From: Ornithinicoccus sp045032955
GTDB lineage: Bacteria > Actinomycetota > Actinomycetes > Actinomycetales > Dermatophilaceae
NCBI RefSeq assembly: GCF_045032955.1
Contig: NZ_JBJFZU010000003.1
Location: 1-64,000 of the forward strand
Length of the DNA stretch: 64,000 nt
Reading direction: 5' to 3'
Every line of letters starts with the position of its first letter. Positions within the stretch are counted from its first letter, which is position 1. The notes beneath the pieces were generated by a model that saw only the letters and a list, made by a program, of their open reading frames with translations, was not told the DNA's origin and ran no database searches. Positions 8,485 to 17,367 of this stretch are shown here, piece by piece. The translations under genes were made by a program, and so were the position numbers.

Positions 8485-9380
8485 CACTGATCGGGATCAA
8501 CACCTGGGTCTGGACGTCGCCGCTGTGCGACGTCCAGGCCCGGGAGCTGCTCGCCCACGTCGCGGCGACGGGGTTCGACGTCGTCGAGCTGCCCCTGGAG
8601 CAGCCCGGCGACCTCACCGTCGCCGCGACGCGGGCGGCGCTGGACGACACCGGCCTGCAGGCCTGCGTCGTCGGCGCCATGGGCCCGGGCCGGGACCTGG
8701 TCGGTCCCGACGACGAGCCGCCCACTGCCGCGACCGTCCGCGCCACCCAGGACTACCTGCGCGCGTGCGTCGACCTGGCGCACGGGATCGGTGCCACCGC
8801 CGTGTGCGGGCCCTTCTCCGCGGCCACCGGCCGCACCTGGCGGATGACGCCGGTGCAGCGTGAGCAGACCTACGCGCGCTGGCGGGACGCCCTGGAGCCG
8901 GTCGTCGAGCACGCCGCCGACGCCGGGGTCCGGATCGGGATCGAGCCGCTGAACCGCTACGAGACGTCGCTGATCAACACCACCCAGCAGGCGCTGACCG
9001 CGCTGGGGCCGCTGCTCGACGGCCCGCTCGCCGCGCACGTCGGCCTGGCGCTGGACACCTACCACCTGAACATCGAGGAGCGCTCCAGCAGCGAGGCGAT
9101 CCGGCTCGCCGGGGAGCACCTGGTGCACGTCCAGGTCTGCGGCAACGACCGCGGCGCCCCCGGCGGCGACCAGACCGACTGGCCGGCGGTGCTCGCCGCG
9201 CTCACCGAGGTCGGGTATGCCGGTCCGCTGGTGATCGAGTCGTTCACCGCTGACAACGACACCATCGCCACTGCCGCCTCCATCTGGCGCCCGCTCGCCC
9301 CGACCCAGGACGCCCTGGCCGCCGACGGCCTGGCCTTCCTCCGCTCGCTGACCGCTACCGAAGGACCCACCCATGACTGA
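8481..9380 (+). CDS. Sugar epimerase, D-tagatose/D-allulose 3-epimerase-like
   Basis: A 299-residue TIM-barrel enzyme (AP_endonuc_2 / xylose-isomerase-like). The four metal/catalytic residues of ketose 3-epimerases can be lined up: Glu155 in GIEPLNRYET, Asp192 in ALDTYHLNIEE, His216 in VHVQVCGNDRG and Glu253 in VIESF. The IEPLNRYET and DTYHxNIEE motifs are diagnostic of the tagatose/psicose 3-epimerase branch. It begins with GTG overlapping the binding-protein stop (GTGA), so it is translated with the importer. The likely reaction is C3 epimerisation of a free keto-sugar; the exact sugar is unknown. Confidence 0.85.
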   Translation: MTLIGINTWVWTSPLCDVQARELLAHVAATGFDVVELPLEQPGDLTVAATRAALDDTGLQACVVGAMGPGRDLVGPDDEPPTAATVRATQDYLRACVDLAHGIGATAVCGPFSAATGRTWRMTPVQREQTYARWRDALEPVVEHAADAGVRIGIEPLNRYETSLINTTQQALTALGPLLDGPLAAHVGLALDTYHLNIEERSSSEAIRLAGEHLVHVQVCGNDRGAPGGDQTDWPAVLAALTEVGYAGPLVIESFTADNDTIATAASIWRPLAPTQDALAADGLAFLRSLTATEGPTHD

Positions 9381-10527
9381 CCGGGACGCCCTGGGGGTCG
9401 CCGTCATCGGCTACTCCTTCATGGGCCGGGCGCACTCCAACGCCTGGCGCAACGTCGGCGCCTTCTACCCCGACGCCCCGCGGGTGCGGATGCAGACGCT
9501 CGTCGGTCGCGACCAGACCGCCCTCACCCGGGCCGCCGACACCCTCGGCTGGGCCGACACCGCCACCGACTGGCGCGAGGTCCTCACCCGGGACGACATC
9601 GACGTCGTCGACGTCTGCACCCCCGGCCACCTGCACGCCGAGGTGGCGCTGGCGGCACTGGCCGCCGGCAAGCACGTGCTCGTCGAGAAGCCGCTGGCCA
9701 ACACGGTCGCCGACTGCGAGGCGCTGGTCGCCGCCGCCCAGGCACCCGGTGCCGGCCGCTCGATGCTCGGCTTCAACTACCGCCGGGTGCCCGCGCTGGC
9801 GCTGGCCCGCGACCTGATCGCCCAGGGCCGGGTCGGCCAGGTGCGCCAGGTCCGGATCGCCTACCTGCAGGACTGGCTCGCCGACGAGGATGCCGGGATG
9901 TCGTGGCGGCTGCGCCGCGAGACCGCCGGCTCCGGGGTGCTCGGCGACCTCGGCTCGCACGCCGTCGACCAGCTGCGCTTCCTGCTCGGCCAGGGCGTCC
10001 AGGCCGTCCGCGGTCAGCTGCGCACCTTCGTCCCGCAGCGACCCGGACCCGACGGCACCCTCGAGCAGGTCACCGTCGACGACGCCGCATGGGCGACCCT
10101 GGAGACCGACTCCGGGGTGGTCGCCAGCCTCGAGGTGAGCCGGATGGCCACCGGGCGGAAGAACTCGCTGCAGATCGAGGTCTTCGGCACCCGGGGCTCG
10201 CTGCGCTTCGACCTGGAGCGGCTCAACGAGCTGGTGCTGGTCGACGGCCAGGGGGCCAGCACGATCCTGGTGACCGAGCCCGAGCACCCGTACCTCGACG
10301 CCTGGTGGCCCACCGGGCACACCCTCGGCTGGGACCACACGTTCACCTCCCAGGCCGCCGACCTCTTGCGCGCGGTCGCCGACGGCACCCCCATCCACCC
10401 CGGCTTCGAGGACGGTCTCGCCGTGCAGCAGGTGCTCGCCGCGATCGAGACCAGCCACCAGGCCGGGGGAGCGCGGGTCGAGGTGCCGAGCGCGCAGCCG
10501 GCGGCCCCGGTGCATACCCCCGCCTGA
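9373..10527 (+). CDS. Gfo/Idh/MocA family oxidoreductase
   Basis: A 384-residue NAD(P)-dependent dehydrogenase of sugars or cyclitols. The N-terminal Rossmann fold shows VIGYSFMGRAHSNAW, VCTPGHLHAEV and the family EKP motif (VEKPLAN, Lys about 106). The C-terminal domain contains GSHAVDQLRFLLG with the catalytic His region. The gene overlaps the upstream epimerase by 8 nt and is separated by 37 nt from the next isomerase. Together with the two TIM-barrel enzymes it suggests oxidation of a ring hydroxyl of the imported compound, as in inositol or 3-keto-sugar pathways. That pathway assignment is inference. Confidence 0.9.
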   Translation: MTDRDALGVAVIGYSFMGRAHSNAWRNVGAFYPDAPRVRMQTLVGRDQTALTRAADTLGWADTATDWREVLTRDDIDVVDVCTPGHLHAEVALAALAAGKHVLVEKPLANTVADCEALVAAAQAPGAGRSMLGFNYRRVPALALARDLIAQGRVGQVRQVRIAYLQDWLADEDAGMSWRLRRETAGSGVLGDLGSHAVDQLRFLLGQGVQAVRGQLRTFVPQRPGPDGTLEQVTVDDAAWATLETDSGVVASLEVSRMATGRKNSLQIEVFGTRGSLRFDLERLNELVLVDGQGASTILVTEPEHPYLDAWWPTGHTLGWDHTFTSQAADLLRAVADGTPIHPGFEDGLAVQQVLAAIETSHQAGGARVEVPSAQPAAPVHTPA

Positions 10528-10564
10528 GCAGGACCACCCGCAGCACCCGCACGAAGGAGACGCC

Positions 10565-11569
10565 ATGGCACGCACGTTCACCCTCTTCACCGGCCAGTGG
10601 GCCGACCTCACCCTGGAGGAGGTCGCCTCGCTGGCGGCCGGCTGGGGCTACGACGGCCTGGAGATCGCCGTGTCCGGTGAGCACCTGGACGCCTGGCGCT
10701 GGGACGACGAGGAGTACGTCGAGGGACGGCTGGAGATCCTGCGCCGGCACGGGCTGGGGGTGTGGGCGATCTCCAACCACCTCACCGGGCAGGCGGTGTG
10801 CGACGACCCGATCGACGAGCGGCACCGCTCGATCGTCGGCTCGAGGGTGTGGGGCGACGGCGACCCCGAGGGGGTGCGGCAGCGGGCCGCTGAGGAGCTG
10901 ACGCTGACCGCCCGGCTGGCCCGGCGGATGGGGGTGGACACCGTCGTCGGGTTCACCGGATCCTCGATCTGGCAGTACGTCGCGATGTTCCCGCCGGTCC
11001 CCGCCGAGCGGATCGAGGCCGGCTACCAGGACTTCGCCGACCGGTGGAACCCGATCCTGGACGTCTTCGACGAGTGCGGCGTGCGGTTCGCGCACGAGGT
11101 GCACCCCTCCGAGATCGCCTACGACTTCTGGTCCACGCACCGCGCCCTGGAGGCGCTCGGGCACCGGGAGGCCTTCGGGCTGAACTGGGACCCCAGCCAC
11201 ATGATGTGGCAGGACATCGACCCGGTCGGCTTCATCACCGACTTCGCGGACCGGATCTACCACGTGGACTGCAAGGACACCCGGATGCGGGTCGGCAACG
11301 GCCGCAACGGCCGCCTCGGCTCGCACCTGCCGTGGGGCGACCAGCGTCGTGGGTGGGACTTCGTGTCCACCGGCCGGGGCGACGTGCCCTGGGAGGACTG
11401 CTTCCGGGCGCTGGCCGGGGCCGGCTACGCCGGGCCGATCTCGGTGGAGTGGGAGGACGCCGGGATGGACCGGCTGCACGGGGCCAAGGAGGCGCTGGAC
11501 TTCCTCAAGGGCCTGGACTTCCCGCCGTCGACGACCTCCTTCGACGCCGCCTTCTCCTCCCAGTCCTGA
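10565..11569 (+). CDS. Sugar phosphate isomerase/epimerase-family TIM barrel
   Basis: A 334-residue AP_endonuc_2-type TIM barrel. Putative metal ligands are Glu178 (AHEVHPSE), Asp209 (NWDPSHMMWQ), His233 (YHVDCKD) and Glu295 (VEWED). It is preceded by a good ribosome site (GAAGGAG). It is distinct from the tagatose-epimerase-like gene two positions upstream. Proteins of this subgroup often sit beside Gfo/Idh/MocA dehydrogenases, where they may epimerise, isomerise or eliminate 3-keto sugars. It ends the operon just before a tandem repeat. Confidence 0.82.
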   Translation: MARTFTLFTGQWADLTLEEVASLAAGWGYDGLEIAVSGEHLDAWRWDDEEYVEGRLEILRRHGLGVWAISNHLTGQAVCDDPIDERHRSIVGSRVWGDGDPEGVRQRAAEELTLTARLARRMGVDTVVGFTGSSIWQYVAMFPPVPAERIEAGYQDFADRWNPILDVFDECGVRFAHEVHPSEIAYDFWSTHRALEALGHREAFGLNWDPSHMMWQDIDPVGFITDFADRIYHVDCKDTRMRVGNGRNGRLGSHLPWGDQRRGWDFVSTGRGDVPWEDCFRALAGAGYAGPISVEWEDAGMDRLHGAKEALDFLKGLDFPPSTTSFDAAFSSQS

Positions 11570-11572
11570 CCC

Positions 11573-11660
11573 GACCGGGCGTCCCGGATTGCCGGACCGG
11601 ACGTCCCGACTTGCCCGACCGGGCGTCTCGGATTGCCGGACCGGGCGTCTCGGTATGCCG
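11573..11660. repeat. Four tandem 22-bp repeats between convergent genes
   Basis: Four head-to-tail 22-bp units (starts at 11573, 11595, 11617 and 11639) fill the whole gap between the stop of the isomerase gene and the stop of the convergent F420 oxidoreductase gene. Unit 1 contains the small palindrome CCGGG-CGT-CCCGG, and the other units keep weaker versions. The array could act as a two-way terminator made of serial mini-hairpins. Units differ at a few positions. Confidence 0.85.
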
Positions 11661-12653
11661 TCAGCCGGCCGCGCGGCGCAGCTTCGCCAGCAGCGGCTCG
11701 GCGACCTGCTCCAGGAACGCGTCCTGGTGCTCACCGCCGATCTGCACCATCGCGATGTCGGTGAAGCCCGCCTCCCAGTAGGGCTTCACCGCCTCGACGA
11801 TCTTGTCCAGGTCGGGGCCGCAGGGGATCTGCGCGGCAACGTCCTCGGGGCGGACGAACTGGGTGGCCCCGGCGAAGGAGGCCGTCGTCGGCAGGTCGGC
11901 GTTCACCACCCACCCGCCGGCGAACCAGCGGAACTGGTCGTGCGCCCGCTCGACCGCCGCCTGCTCGTCCGGGTCCCAGCAGATCGGGATCTGGCCGATC
12001 GCGCGCGCCGAGGACCCGATGGTCGACGACCCGCGGGCGTCGTTCCACCCGGACACGAGCTCGGCGGAGGGCGCCACGGCGATGAGGTGGTCACTGATCG
12101 GGGCGAAGGTGGCGACCGACTTCTCCCCGCTCACCGCGACCGCGATCTCCACCGGCCGCTCGGGCAGGTCCCAGACCCGCCCGGAGGCCACGTCGAAGAA
12201 GTCGCCGTGGAACTCGACGAGCTCCCCGGTGTGCAGCTGCCGGATGACCTCGATGGCCTCGGCCAGCATCCGCTGCCGGGTGTCGACGGTGGGCCACCCT
12301 GCCCCGATGACGTGCTCGTTGAGGTTCTCACCGCTGCCCAGCCCGAGGGTGAAGCGGCCGTCCGCGAGGATCTGCAGGGTCGCCGCCTTCTGGGCCACGA
12401 TCGCCGGGTGGTAGCGCATCGTCGGACAGGTGACGTAGGTCATCAGCTCCACCCGCTCGGTCGCCTGCGCCACCGCGCCGAGCACCGTCCACGCGTGCGG
12501 GGCGTGACCCTGCGCCGAGAGCCACGGGAAGTAGTGGTCGCTGGAGACCTCGAAGTCGAAGCCGCGCTCCTCGGCGGCGACGGCATACCGCACCAGCTCC
12601 TTGGGGCCGGCCTGCTCCGTCATCAGCGTGTACCCGAACCTGACCTGTTCCAT
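11661..12653 (-). CDS. F420-dependent LLM-class oxidoreductase (G6PDH-like subfamily)
   Basis: A 330-residue luciferase-like monooxygenase-fold enzyme that should use the deazaflavin F420. It shows the features of the F420-dependent glucose-6-phosphate dehydrogenase-like subfamily: FGYTLMTEQ at the N-terminus, the SSDHYFPW segment, LMTYVTCPTMRYHP, and the GRFTLGLGSGENLNEH loop that holds the cofactor phosphate. ATG at 12653 is chosen because a -10-like CACAGT (12661-12666) sits 7 nt upstream, and the conserved fold starts right after it. Its natural substrate is unknown. It is convergent with the sugar operon and divergent from the cupin gene. Confidence 0.88.
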   Translation of the reverse strand: MEQVRFGYTLMTEQAGPKELVRYAVAAEERGFDFEVSSDHYFPWLSAQGHAPHAWTVLGAVAQATERVELMTYVTCPTMRYHPAIVAQKAATLQILADGRFTLGLGSGENLNEHVIGAGWPTVDTRQRMLAEAIEVIRQLHTGELVEFHGDFFDVASGRVWDLPERPVEIAVAVSGEKSVATFAPISDHLIAVAPSAELVSGWNDARGSSTIGSSARAIGQIPICWDPDEQAAVERAHDQFRWFAGGWVVNADLPTTASFAGATQFVRPEDVAAQIPCGPDLDKIVEAVKPYWEAGFTDIAMVQIGGEHQDAFLEQVAEPLLAKLRRAAG

Positions 12654-12747
12654 GGACCCCACTGTGCGGCAACGCGCATCAGGCCGCACGCCCAGCCGTC
12701 ACCCGGACGCCGCGGACGCCGCACCACACGGTGTCGGTGCGAGGTCG

Positions 12748-12753
12748 TAGGTT
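12748..12753 (+). promoter_or_regulatory. -10 box of the cupin gene
   Basis: TAGGTT lies 34 nt upstream of the cupin ATG, giving a short leader that contains the GAGAGGA ribosome site. No good -35 was seen. Confidence 0.35.
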
Positions 12754-12787
12754 GGGACACCAGAGCCACCGCACCGAGAGGACGACC

Positions 12788-13261
12788 ATGGTCACCGACA
12801 ACGGCCCCCAGCCGCACGCCTTCGACATCGAGACCGAGACCCGCGGCAACGACACCTACCGGACCGTCGCTTGGACCGGGAAGTACCTGCAGGTCACCCT
12901 CATGTCGATCCCGCCGGGGGAGTCCATCGGGCTCGAGACGCACCCCGAGACCGACCAGTTCCTGCGGCTCGACTCCGGCCGGGGCCGCTGCGTCATGGGC
13001 CCGGCGCAGGACGACCTCACCTTCACCCAGGACGTGTCCGACGGCTGGTCCATCCAGGTCCCCGCCGGCACCTGGCACGACGTCATCAACACCGGTGACG
13101 AGCCGATGCGCCTGTATGCCGTCTACGCCCCGGTGCACCACGCCCAGGGAGTGGTGCAGCAGAGTGCTGCGGACGCCGAACGGGACGAGGAGTCCGGCGT
13201 CGACGAGCCCCCGTCGTGGTCCGTCCAGCCGGGAGCCGGGGCCTCGGGCGGTCACGCCTGA
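12788..13261 (+). CDS. Cupin-domain protein
   Basis: A 157-residue single-domain cupin. The two conserved cupin motifs are visible: motif 1 around ESIGLETHPETDQFLRLDSG (metal-binding His and Glu) and motif 2 PAGTWHDVINTGDEP. The last 40 residues are an acidic, Ser/Gly-rich tail without predicted structure. ATG at 12788 follows a GAGAGGA ribosome site. Such small cupins bind a metal and may act as isomerases or dioxygenases or bind sugars; no reaction can be assigned. Confidence 0.85.
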   Translation: MVTDNGPQPHAFDIETETRGNDTYRTVAWTGKYLQVTLMSIPPGESIGLETHPETDQFLRLDSGRGRCVMGPAQDDLTFTQDVSDGWSIQVPAGTWHDVINTGDEPMRLYAVYAPVHHAQGVVQQSAADAERDEESGVDEPPSWSVQPGAGASGGHA

Positions 13262-13343
13262 GGGGAGGCCCCCGGCACACCAGCAGGGAAAGCCCTGACG
13301 TCGCCGAAACGCGGCCGACACCGAAGTGCGCCAAGGTGGTGGA

Positions 13344-14840
13344 ATGTTCACCGAAGGTCAGCAGACCGTCCTCGCCGTCACCACGGTGCTCTACTTCCTC
13401 TTCCTGCTGGGGGTCTCGGTGTGGATCGGCGTCCGCCAGATCCGCACCTACGACGACTTCAACGTCGCCTCCCGCAACGTCTCGCTGTTCCCGCTGATCC
13501 TCACCTACGTGGGCACGGCGATCGGTGGCTCGCTGCTGCTCGGCATCATGACGAACGGCTACGTGCTCGGCATGGGGCAGCAGTGGTTCAACATCATGAT
13601 CCTCGTCGTCAGCGTCATCATGGCGCTCTTCGTGATCCGCCGGATCCGCGAGCTCGGCGAGGAGCACCGCTACGTCACCATCGGTGACTTCACCGCGCAC
13701 CGCTTCGGCCCGGGCGCCCGGATCCCGACCACGCTCTCGGTGCTGACGGCATACTGCGCGGTCACCGGTATGCAGTTCGTCTCCATCGCGCTGGTGCTCG
13801 ACCTCATCGCGGGGATCCCGCTGACCCAGGGCATCCTCATCTCCTGCCTGGTGCTGACCCTGAAGACCGTCTTCGGCGGGCTCAAGGCCGTCATATGGCA
13901 GGACGCGGTGCACGGCACCCTGCAGACGGTGGCCATCTTCGGCCTCTTCGTGCTCGTCCTGGTCGTGGTCGGCGACATGTCGACCGTCTCCGAGAACGCC
14001 CGTGCCGCGGGGGAGGGGCAGATGGTCAGCCTCTTCGGGATCGGCGCCGGTGAGGTGCTGGTGTATGCCCTCACGGTCGGCGCGTACCAGCTCATCCGCC
14101 AGGACCTGTGGCAGCGGGCCTGGGCGGCCAGGGACCTGCGGACGGTGATGACCGGCTACTGGATCTCGATCGTGCTGATGACGGTGACCATCGTCATGGT
14201 GGTCTGGATCGGCGTCTGGGCCCGGTTCGGTCTGGGCATCGAGTCCGCGGACCCCGCGCTCATCTACTACGAGGTTATCAACGAGCTGGTGCCGTTCCCG
14301 GTGGTCGTCGTCCTCATCGTCGCGCTGATGGCGACCGTGATCTCCTGCGCCGACTCGTTCTTCATGTGCGGGGCGTCCTCCATCGTCAACGACGTGATCC
14401 GGCCGCGGCTCTCCCCGGACACCGGTCAGCGGACGCTGCTGCGGTGGAGCAGGGCCGCGGTGGTCATCACCTCGGCGATCGCGCTCGCCCTGGCGCTCGC
14501 GGTGCCCCGGCTGGTGGAGCTGTGGGTCACCGGCACCGCGATGCTCGTCTCCGGGTTGCTCTTCCCGGCCCTGATGGCGCTCTACCTGCCGCGGGTCTCC
14601 GCCCGCGCCGGCATCGCCGCCATGTGGTCGGGGCTGGGGGTGGCCGTGCTGTGGGCCCTGTTCGGTGGCGCGACCGGCGTGCACCCGGTGCTGGTGGGCT
14701 TCCCGGTGAGCGTGCTCACCTTCCTGGCGGTCCAGGCCCTCGACTCCCGCCGCGGCACGTTGGTGGACAACGCCGGGTCGCCCCCGCGGGTCGACGAGGT
14801 GGACAGGGTCGGGGCGACCCGGTCGACGACGGGTAGGTGA
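13344..14840 (+). CDS. Sodium:solute symporter (SSS family)
   Basis: A 498-residue membrane protein with about thirteen hydrophobic helices, starting TVLAVTTVLYFLFLLGVSVWIG and continuing with the SSS hallmark YDDFNVASRNVSLFPLILTYVGTAIGG-type region near residues 33-60. The sodium-site helix contains ISCADSFF, matching the family STADS region. It couples Na+ entry to uptake of a small solute such as a sugar, amino acid or carboxylate. It lies 82 bp after the cupin gene in the same direction and is convergent with the next gene, 4 bp away. The last 35 residues are a soluble charged tail. Confidence 0.88.
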   Translation: MFTEGQQTVLAVTTVLYFLFLLGVSVWIGVRQIRTYDDFNVASRNVSLFPLILTYVGTAIGGSLLLGIMTNGYVLGMGQQWFNIMILVVSVIMALFVIRRIRELGEEHRYVTIGDFTAHRFGPGARIPTTLSVLTAYCAVTGMQFVSIALVLDLIAGIPLTQGILISCLVLTLKTVFGGLKAVIWQDAVHGTLQTVAIFGLFVLVLVVVGDMSTVSENARAAGEGQMVSLFGIGAGEVLVYALTVGAYQLIRQDLWQRAWAARDLRTVMTGYWISIVLMTVTIVMVVWIGVWARFGLGIESADPALIYYEVINELVPFPVVVVLIVALMATVISCADSFFMCGASSIVNDVIRPRLSPDTGQRTLLRWSRAAVVITSAIALALALAVPRLVELWVTGTAMLVSGLLFPALMALYLPRVSARAGIAAMWSGLGVAVLWALFGGATGVHPVLVGFPVSVLTFLAVQALDSRRGTLVDNAGSPPRVDEVDRVGATRSTTGR

Positions 14841-14844
14841 TCGC

Positions 14845-16581
14845 CTACTGGTAGGTGATGAAGTCCGGCACCGGGTCGACCTGCGACATCGTCTCCTCCG
14901 GGGTCAACGGGGCCGGTACGTCCTCGTCGTAGAAGTTCTTCCAGCCCCAGTAGTCGATCGACGGTGCGTTCTGGTGCAGCGCCGACCAGGTCGCCTGCTT
15001 GTCGAGCTGCCCACCCTGCCCGTCCACGTGCAGGACGACAGCGAGCTCGCTGCGGGAGCGGTCGACCTGGTCGGTGTCGCCGATCATCGAGATCCGGAAC
15101 TGGTGCAGCACCAGCATCTTCTGCGGCAGCCCTTCGTCACGGGTGAGATCCGCCAGCCAGGTGACGACCTCGTTGACCTCGTCGATGCCGACGCTGCCGA
15201 TCTGCACGAGGTGTCGCTCGTCCGGTCCCAGCCGCCACTCCGGGTCGAGCGCCAGCCCGACGTGGGGCCGGCGCAGCAGGTCCTCGTACAGCTTCGCCTG
15301 GGTGAGGAAGTCGGTCCGCCCGGGCTGCAGGTCCAGCACCACGTAGATGCCGTGCTCCCCAGCCAGGTCGACGAGCGGCTCGAGCTCCTCGACCGGCAGC
15401 TCGTTGGAGTAGTTCCCGTCCGCCCCGGCGTCCGCGCTGGCGACGGTCGCGATGATCTCCAGCGTCGGCACGACCGGCTGGTCGGTGAGCGACTCGAACC
15501 AGGCGGCGTGCTCCTGCGCCCTGGCGATCGTCTCCTCGGGGGCCTGCTCGCCGAGCACCCCGAGCGACGGCGTCGAGGGGGTGCCGTACAGCGCGACGTA
15601 GGTCTTGCCGGGCAGGGTCAGCTGACCACCACCGGGCAGCTCGACCCCGGAGGCGGCGGCCCGCGCCTGCCAGCCGAGCGTCTCGGCATCGGTGCCGTCG
15701 CCGAGGGCCACCACGGCCCCGGGTTCGCCGTCGGCCAGCGCCTGCACGCTCTCGGTGCTCGCCCGCGGGTCCGGCTCGGGGGAGACGACCACCCGGGCCC
15801 CGGCGGCGCGGGCGGTGGCCACCGCGGCGGTCTCGGCGGCGTCGCCGGTGGCCAGGACGGTCACGCCGGGCACCTGCTCCGGCGGCTCGGTGAGCGGCAG
15901 CTCGTCCAGGTCGGACTCCAGGGGCTCGCCGGCGGCAGCCGTGCTGCCGGCGGTGTCGGCGGTGCTCGAGGCTGCGTCGCCCTCGGTGGCAATCTCGGTG
16001 GCCCCGTCACCCGACAGCAGCTCGCCCGGTTCGGCCTCGGCCAGCGCCGCCACCTGCTCGTCCTCGCTCACCGCGACCGGGTCCCCCTGCAGGCCGGCCA
16101 GCTCGCGCAGCCGGTCCTCGTCCTGCGCGACGACGACGTCCACCCCGGGGTCCGTGACGTCCCCGACCACCAGGGCCACCTCCGTCCCCAGCCGTTCCAG
16201 CTCATCCGCGACCTCGGGGCCGTCGACCAGCACCGGCACGCCGAGCGAGAGCGCGGCGGAGGCAGCCCGCAGCTGGTCCTGCTCGCCGGCCAGCACCACG
16301 ACCGGTGCCCGGTCGAAGAACTGTCCGGAGGCCTGCGCCGACAGCCCGGCCGCTTCCGGCGCGTCCAGCACGACGGGCTCCGTGGCTGCGGAGGCGACCA
16401 GCGAGGTCAGTGCCTCGGGGTCGCTGGGCGGGGCCGCGGTGGTCCCGTCGTCACGGGTGTGCGTGGCCTGGTCCTCGGTCCCGGTGTCGCCCTCCGGCGT
16501 GCAGCCGGCGGCCAGCACGAGCGTCGTCGCCAGGCCTGCGGCCAGCATCGCCGATCGGGGTCGTCCGGTGGCGCGGGTCAC
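14845..16581 (-). CDS. Large secreted lipoprotein of unknown function
   Basis: A 578-residue protein with a lipoprotein signal (TTLVLAAGC, Cys about 27) and a Thr/Asp-rich linker. Residues about 60-170 and 230-300 contain Ala/Val-rich alternating segments (APVVVLAGEQDQLRAASAAL, GVPVLVDGPEVADELERLG, ALVVGDV) that resemble cell-wall-binding repeat 2 units, though I cannot confirm this. The C-terminal about 250 residues look like a TIM-barrel, hydrolase-like fold (KTYVALYGTP, VPTLEIIATVAS, GIYVVLDLQPGR, HVGLALDPEW, MLVLHQF). It is probably anchored outside the membrane and may act on or bind envelope polysaccharide; this is inference. It is convergent with the symporter. Confidence 0.75.
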   Translation of the reverse strand: MTRATGRPRSAMLAAGLATTLVLAAGCTPEGDTGTEDQATHTRDDGTTAAPPSDPEALTSLVASAATEPVVLDAPEAAGLSAQASGQFFDRAPVVVLAGEQDQLRAASAALSLGVPVLVDGPEVADELERLGTEVALVVGDVTDPGVDVVVAQDEDRLRELAGLQGDPVAVSEDEQVAALAEAEPGELLSGDGATEIATEGDAASSTADTAGSTAAAGEPLESDLDELPLTEPPEQVPGVTVLATGDAAETAAVATARAAGARVVVSPEPDPRASTESVQALADGEPGAVVALGDGTDAETLGWQARAAASGVELPGGGQLTLPGKTYVALYGTPSTPSLGVLGEQAPEETIARAQEHAAWFESLTDQPVVPTLEIIATVASADAGADGNYSNELPVEELEPLVDLAGEHGIYVVLDLQPGRTDFLTQAKLYEDLLRRPHVGLALDPEWRLGPDERHLVQIGSVGIDEVNEVVTWLADLTRDEGLPQKMLVLHQFRISMIGDTDQVDRSRSELAVVLHVDGQGGQLDKQATWSALHQNAPSIDYWGWKNFYDEDVPAPLTPEETMSQVDPVPDFITYQ

Positions 16582-16629
16582 GATGGTGTTCTCCTCGGCG
16601 TGGTGACGGCGCTCTGCGTGTGCGCGGCC

Positions 16630-17355
16630 TCAGCGGCGCGTGTCGTCTTCGGGGCGCTGGTAGGGGGACTCGGGACCGGGGTAGCTGGGGCCCGCGTCGT
16701 GCCGCTGCGGGTATGCCTGTCCCTGGTAGCCGGCCTGCTCCGGGGAGGCGTGGGCGCCGTAGCCACCCTGGCCCGGGTAGCCGCCGCCCCCGACCGGAGC
16801 CTGCTGCGCGCGCCGGTCCCGGCCGCGTCCGACCAGCCACATGATGAGACCGATCACGGTCAGCAGCACCAGCGGGATGAGGGCCAGCACGCCGAGCGCG
16901 GCCACCCCGATGCCGATGATGGCGCTGCTGCTGATGTTGGGGCTGAGCGACGGCGAGCCACCCTCGCAGGCGAAGGTGTGCTCCCCGGAGGTGGTCGCGG
17001 CGTACGAGCCGACGATGGTCACGTCGGTGCCGCTCTCGGCGCCCATCTGGCTGTCCGTGGAGAGCTGCTCCTGGGTGCCGTCAGGCGTGCTGACGGTGCA
17101 GCTGGCCGCGTCGCCGCCGCTGGCCTCGTCGACCACGAAGCGGGAGTCGCCCTCCTCCATGGCGACGGTGGCCTCACCGTTCTCGAAGGTGCTGGTGTCG
17201 TTGGTGACGTCGTTGTAGAGGCTGGCCCCCTGGAACGCGCCCCACGCGACGACGGCTCCGGTGATCAACGAGAGCACCAGCCCGATGATGAACATCCACT
17301 TGCCGGCCGTGGTCAGTCCGCTGCGCCGTACCGGCTGCTGGTTCCCGAAGCTCAT
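16630..17355 (-). CDS. Two-TM envelope protein, member 1 of a local paralogous family
   Basis: A 241-residue protein with TM1 at about 20-40, an extracytoplasmic beta-rich domain of about 100 residues, TM2 at about 145-170 and a cytoplasmic Gly/Tyr/Pro/Gln-rich tail. The outer domain has one conserved-looking Cys pair and the element GSYAATTSGEHTFACEG. The same architecture and the SGEHxxxCEG element occur in the next gene upstream and, in a diverged form, at 51.4-52.1 kb. A -10-like TAGGCT (17362-17367) lies 6 nt before the ATG, suggesting a leaderless transcript. Function is unknown. Confidence 0.75.
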   Translation of the reverse strand: MSFGNQQPVRRSGLTTAGKWMFIIGLVLSLITGAVVAWGAFQGASLYNDVTNDTSTFENGEATVAMEEGDSRFVVDEASGGDAASCTVSTPDGTQEQLSTDSQMGAESGTDVTIVGSYAATTSGEHTFACEGGSPSLSPNISSSAIIGIGVAALGVLALIPLVLLTVIGLIMWLVGRGRDRRAQQAPVGGGGYPGQGGYGAHASPEQAGYQGQAYPQRHDAGPSYPGPESPYQRPEDDTRR

Positions 17356-17361
17356 GCGACC

Positions 17362-17367
17362 AGCCTA
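17362..17367 (-). promoter_or_regulatory. -10 box of a leaderless promoter
   Basis: TAGGCT on the minus strand, 6 nt from the ATG at 17355. It supports that start and a leaderless transcript. Confidence 0.45.

Noticed and set aside
11573..11660. Possible CRISPR remnant
   Set aside because: The 22-bp units are contiguous without spacers and no cas gene is nearby.
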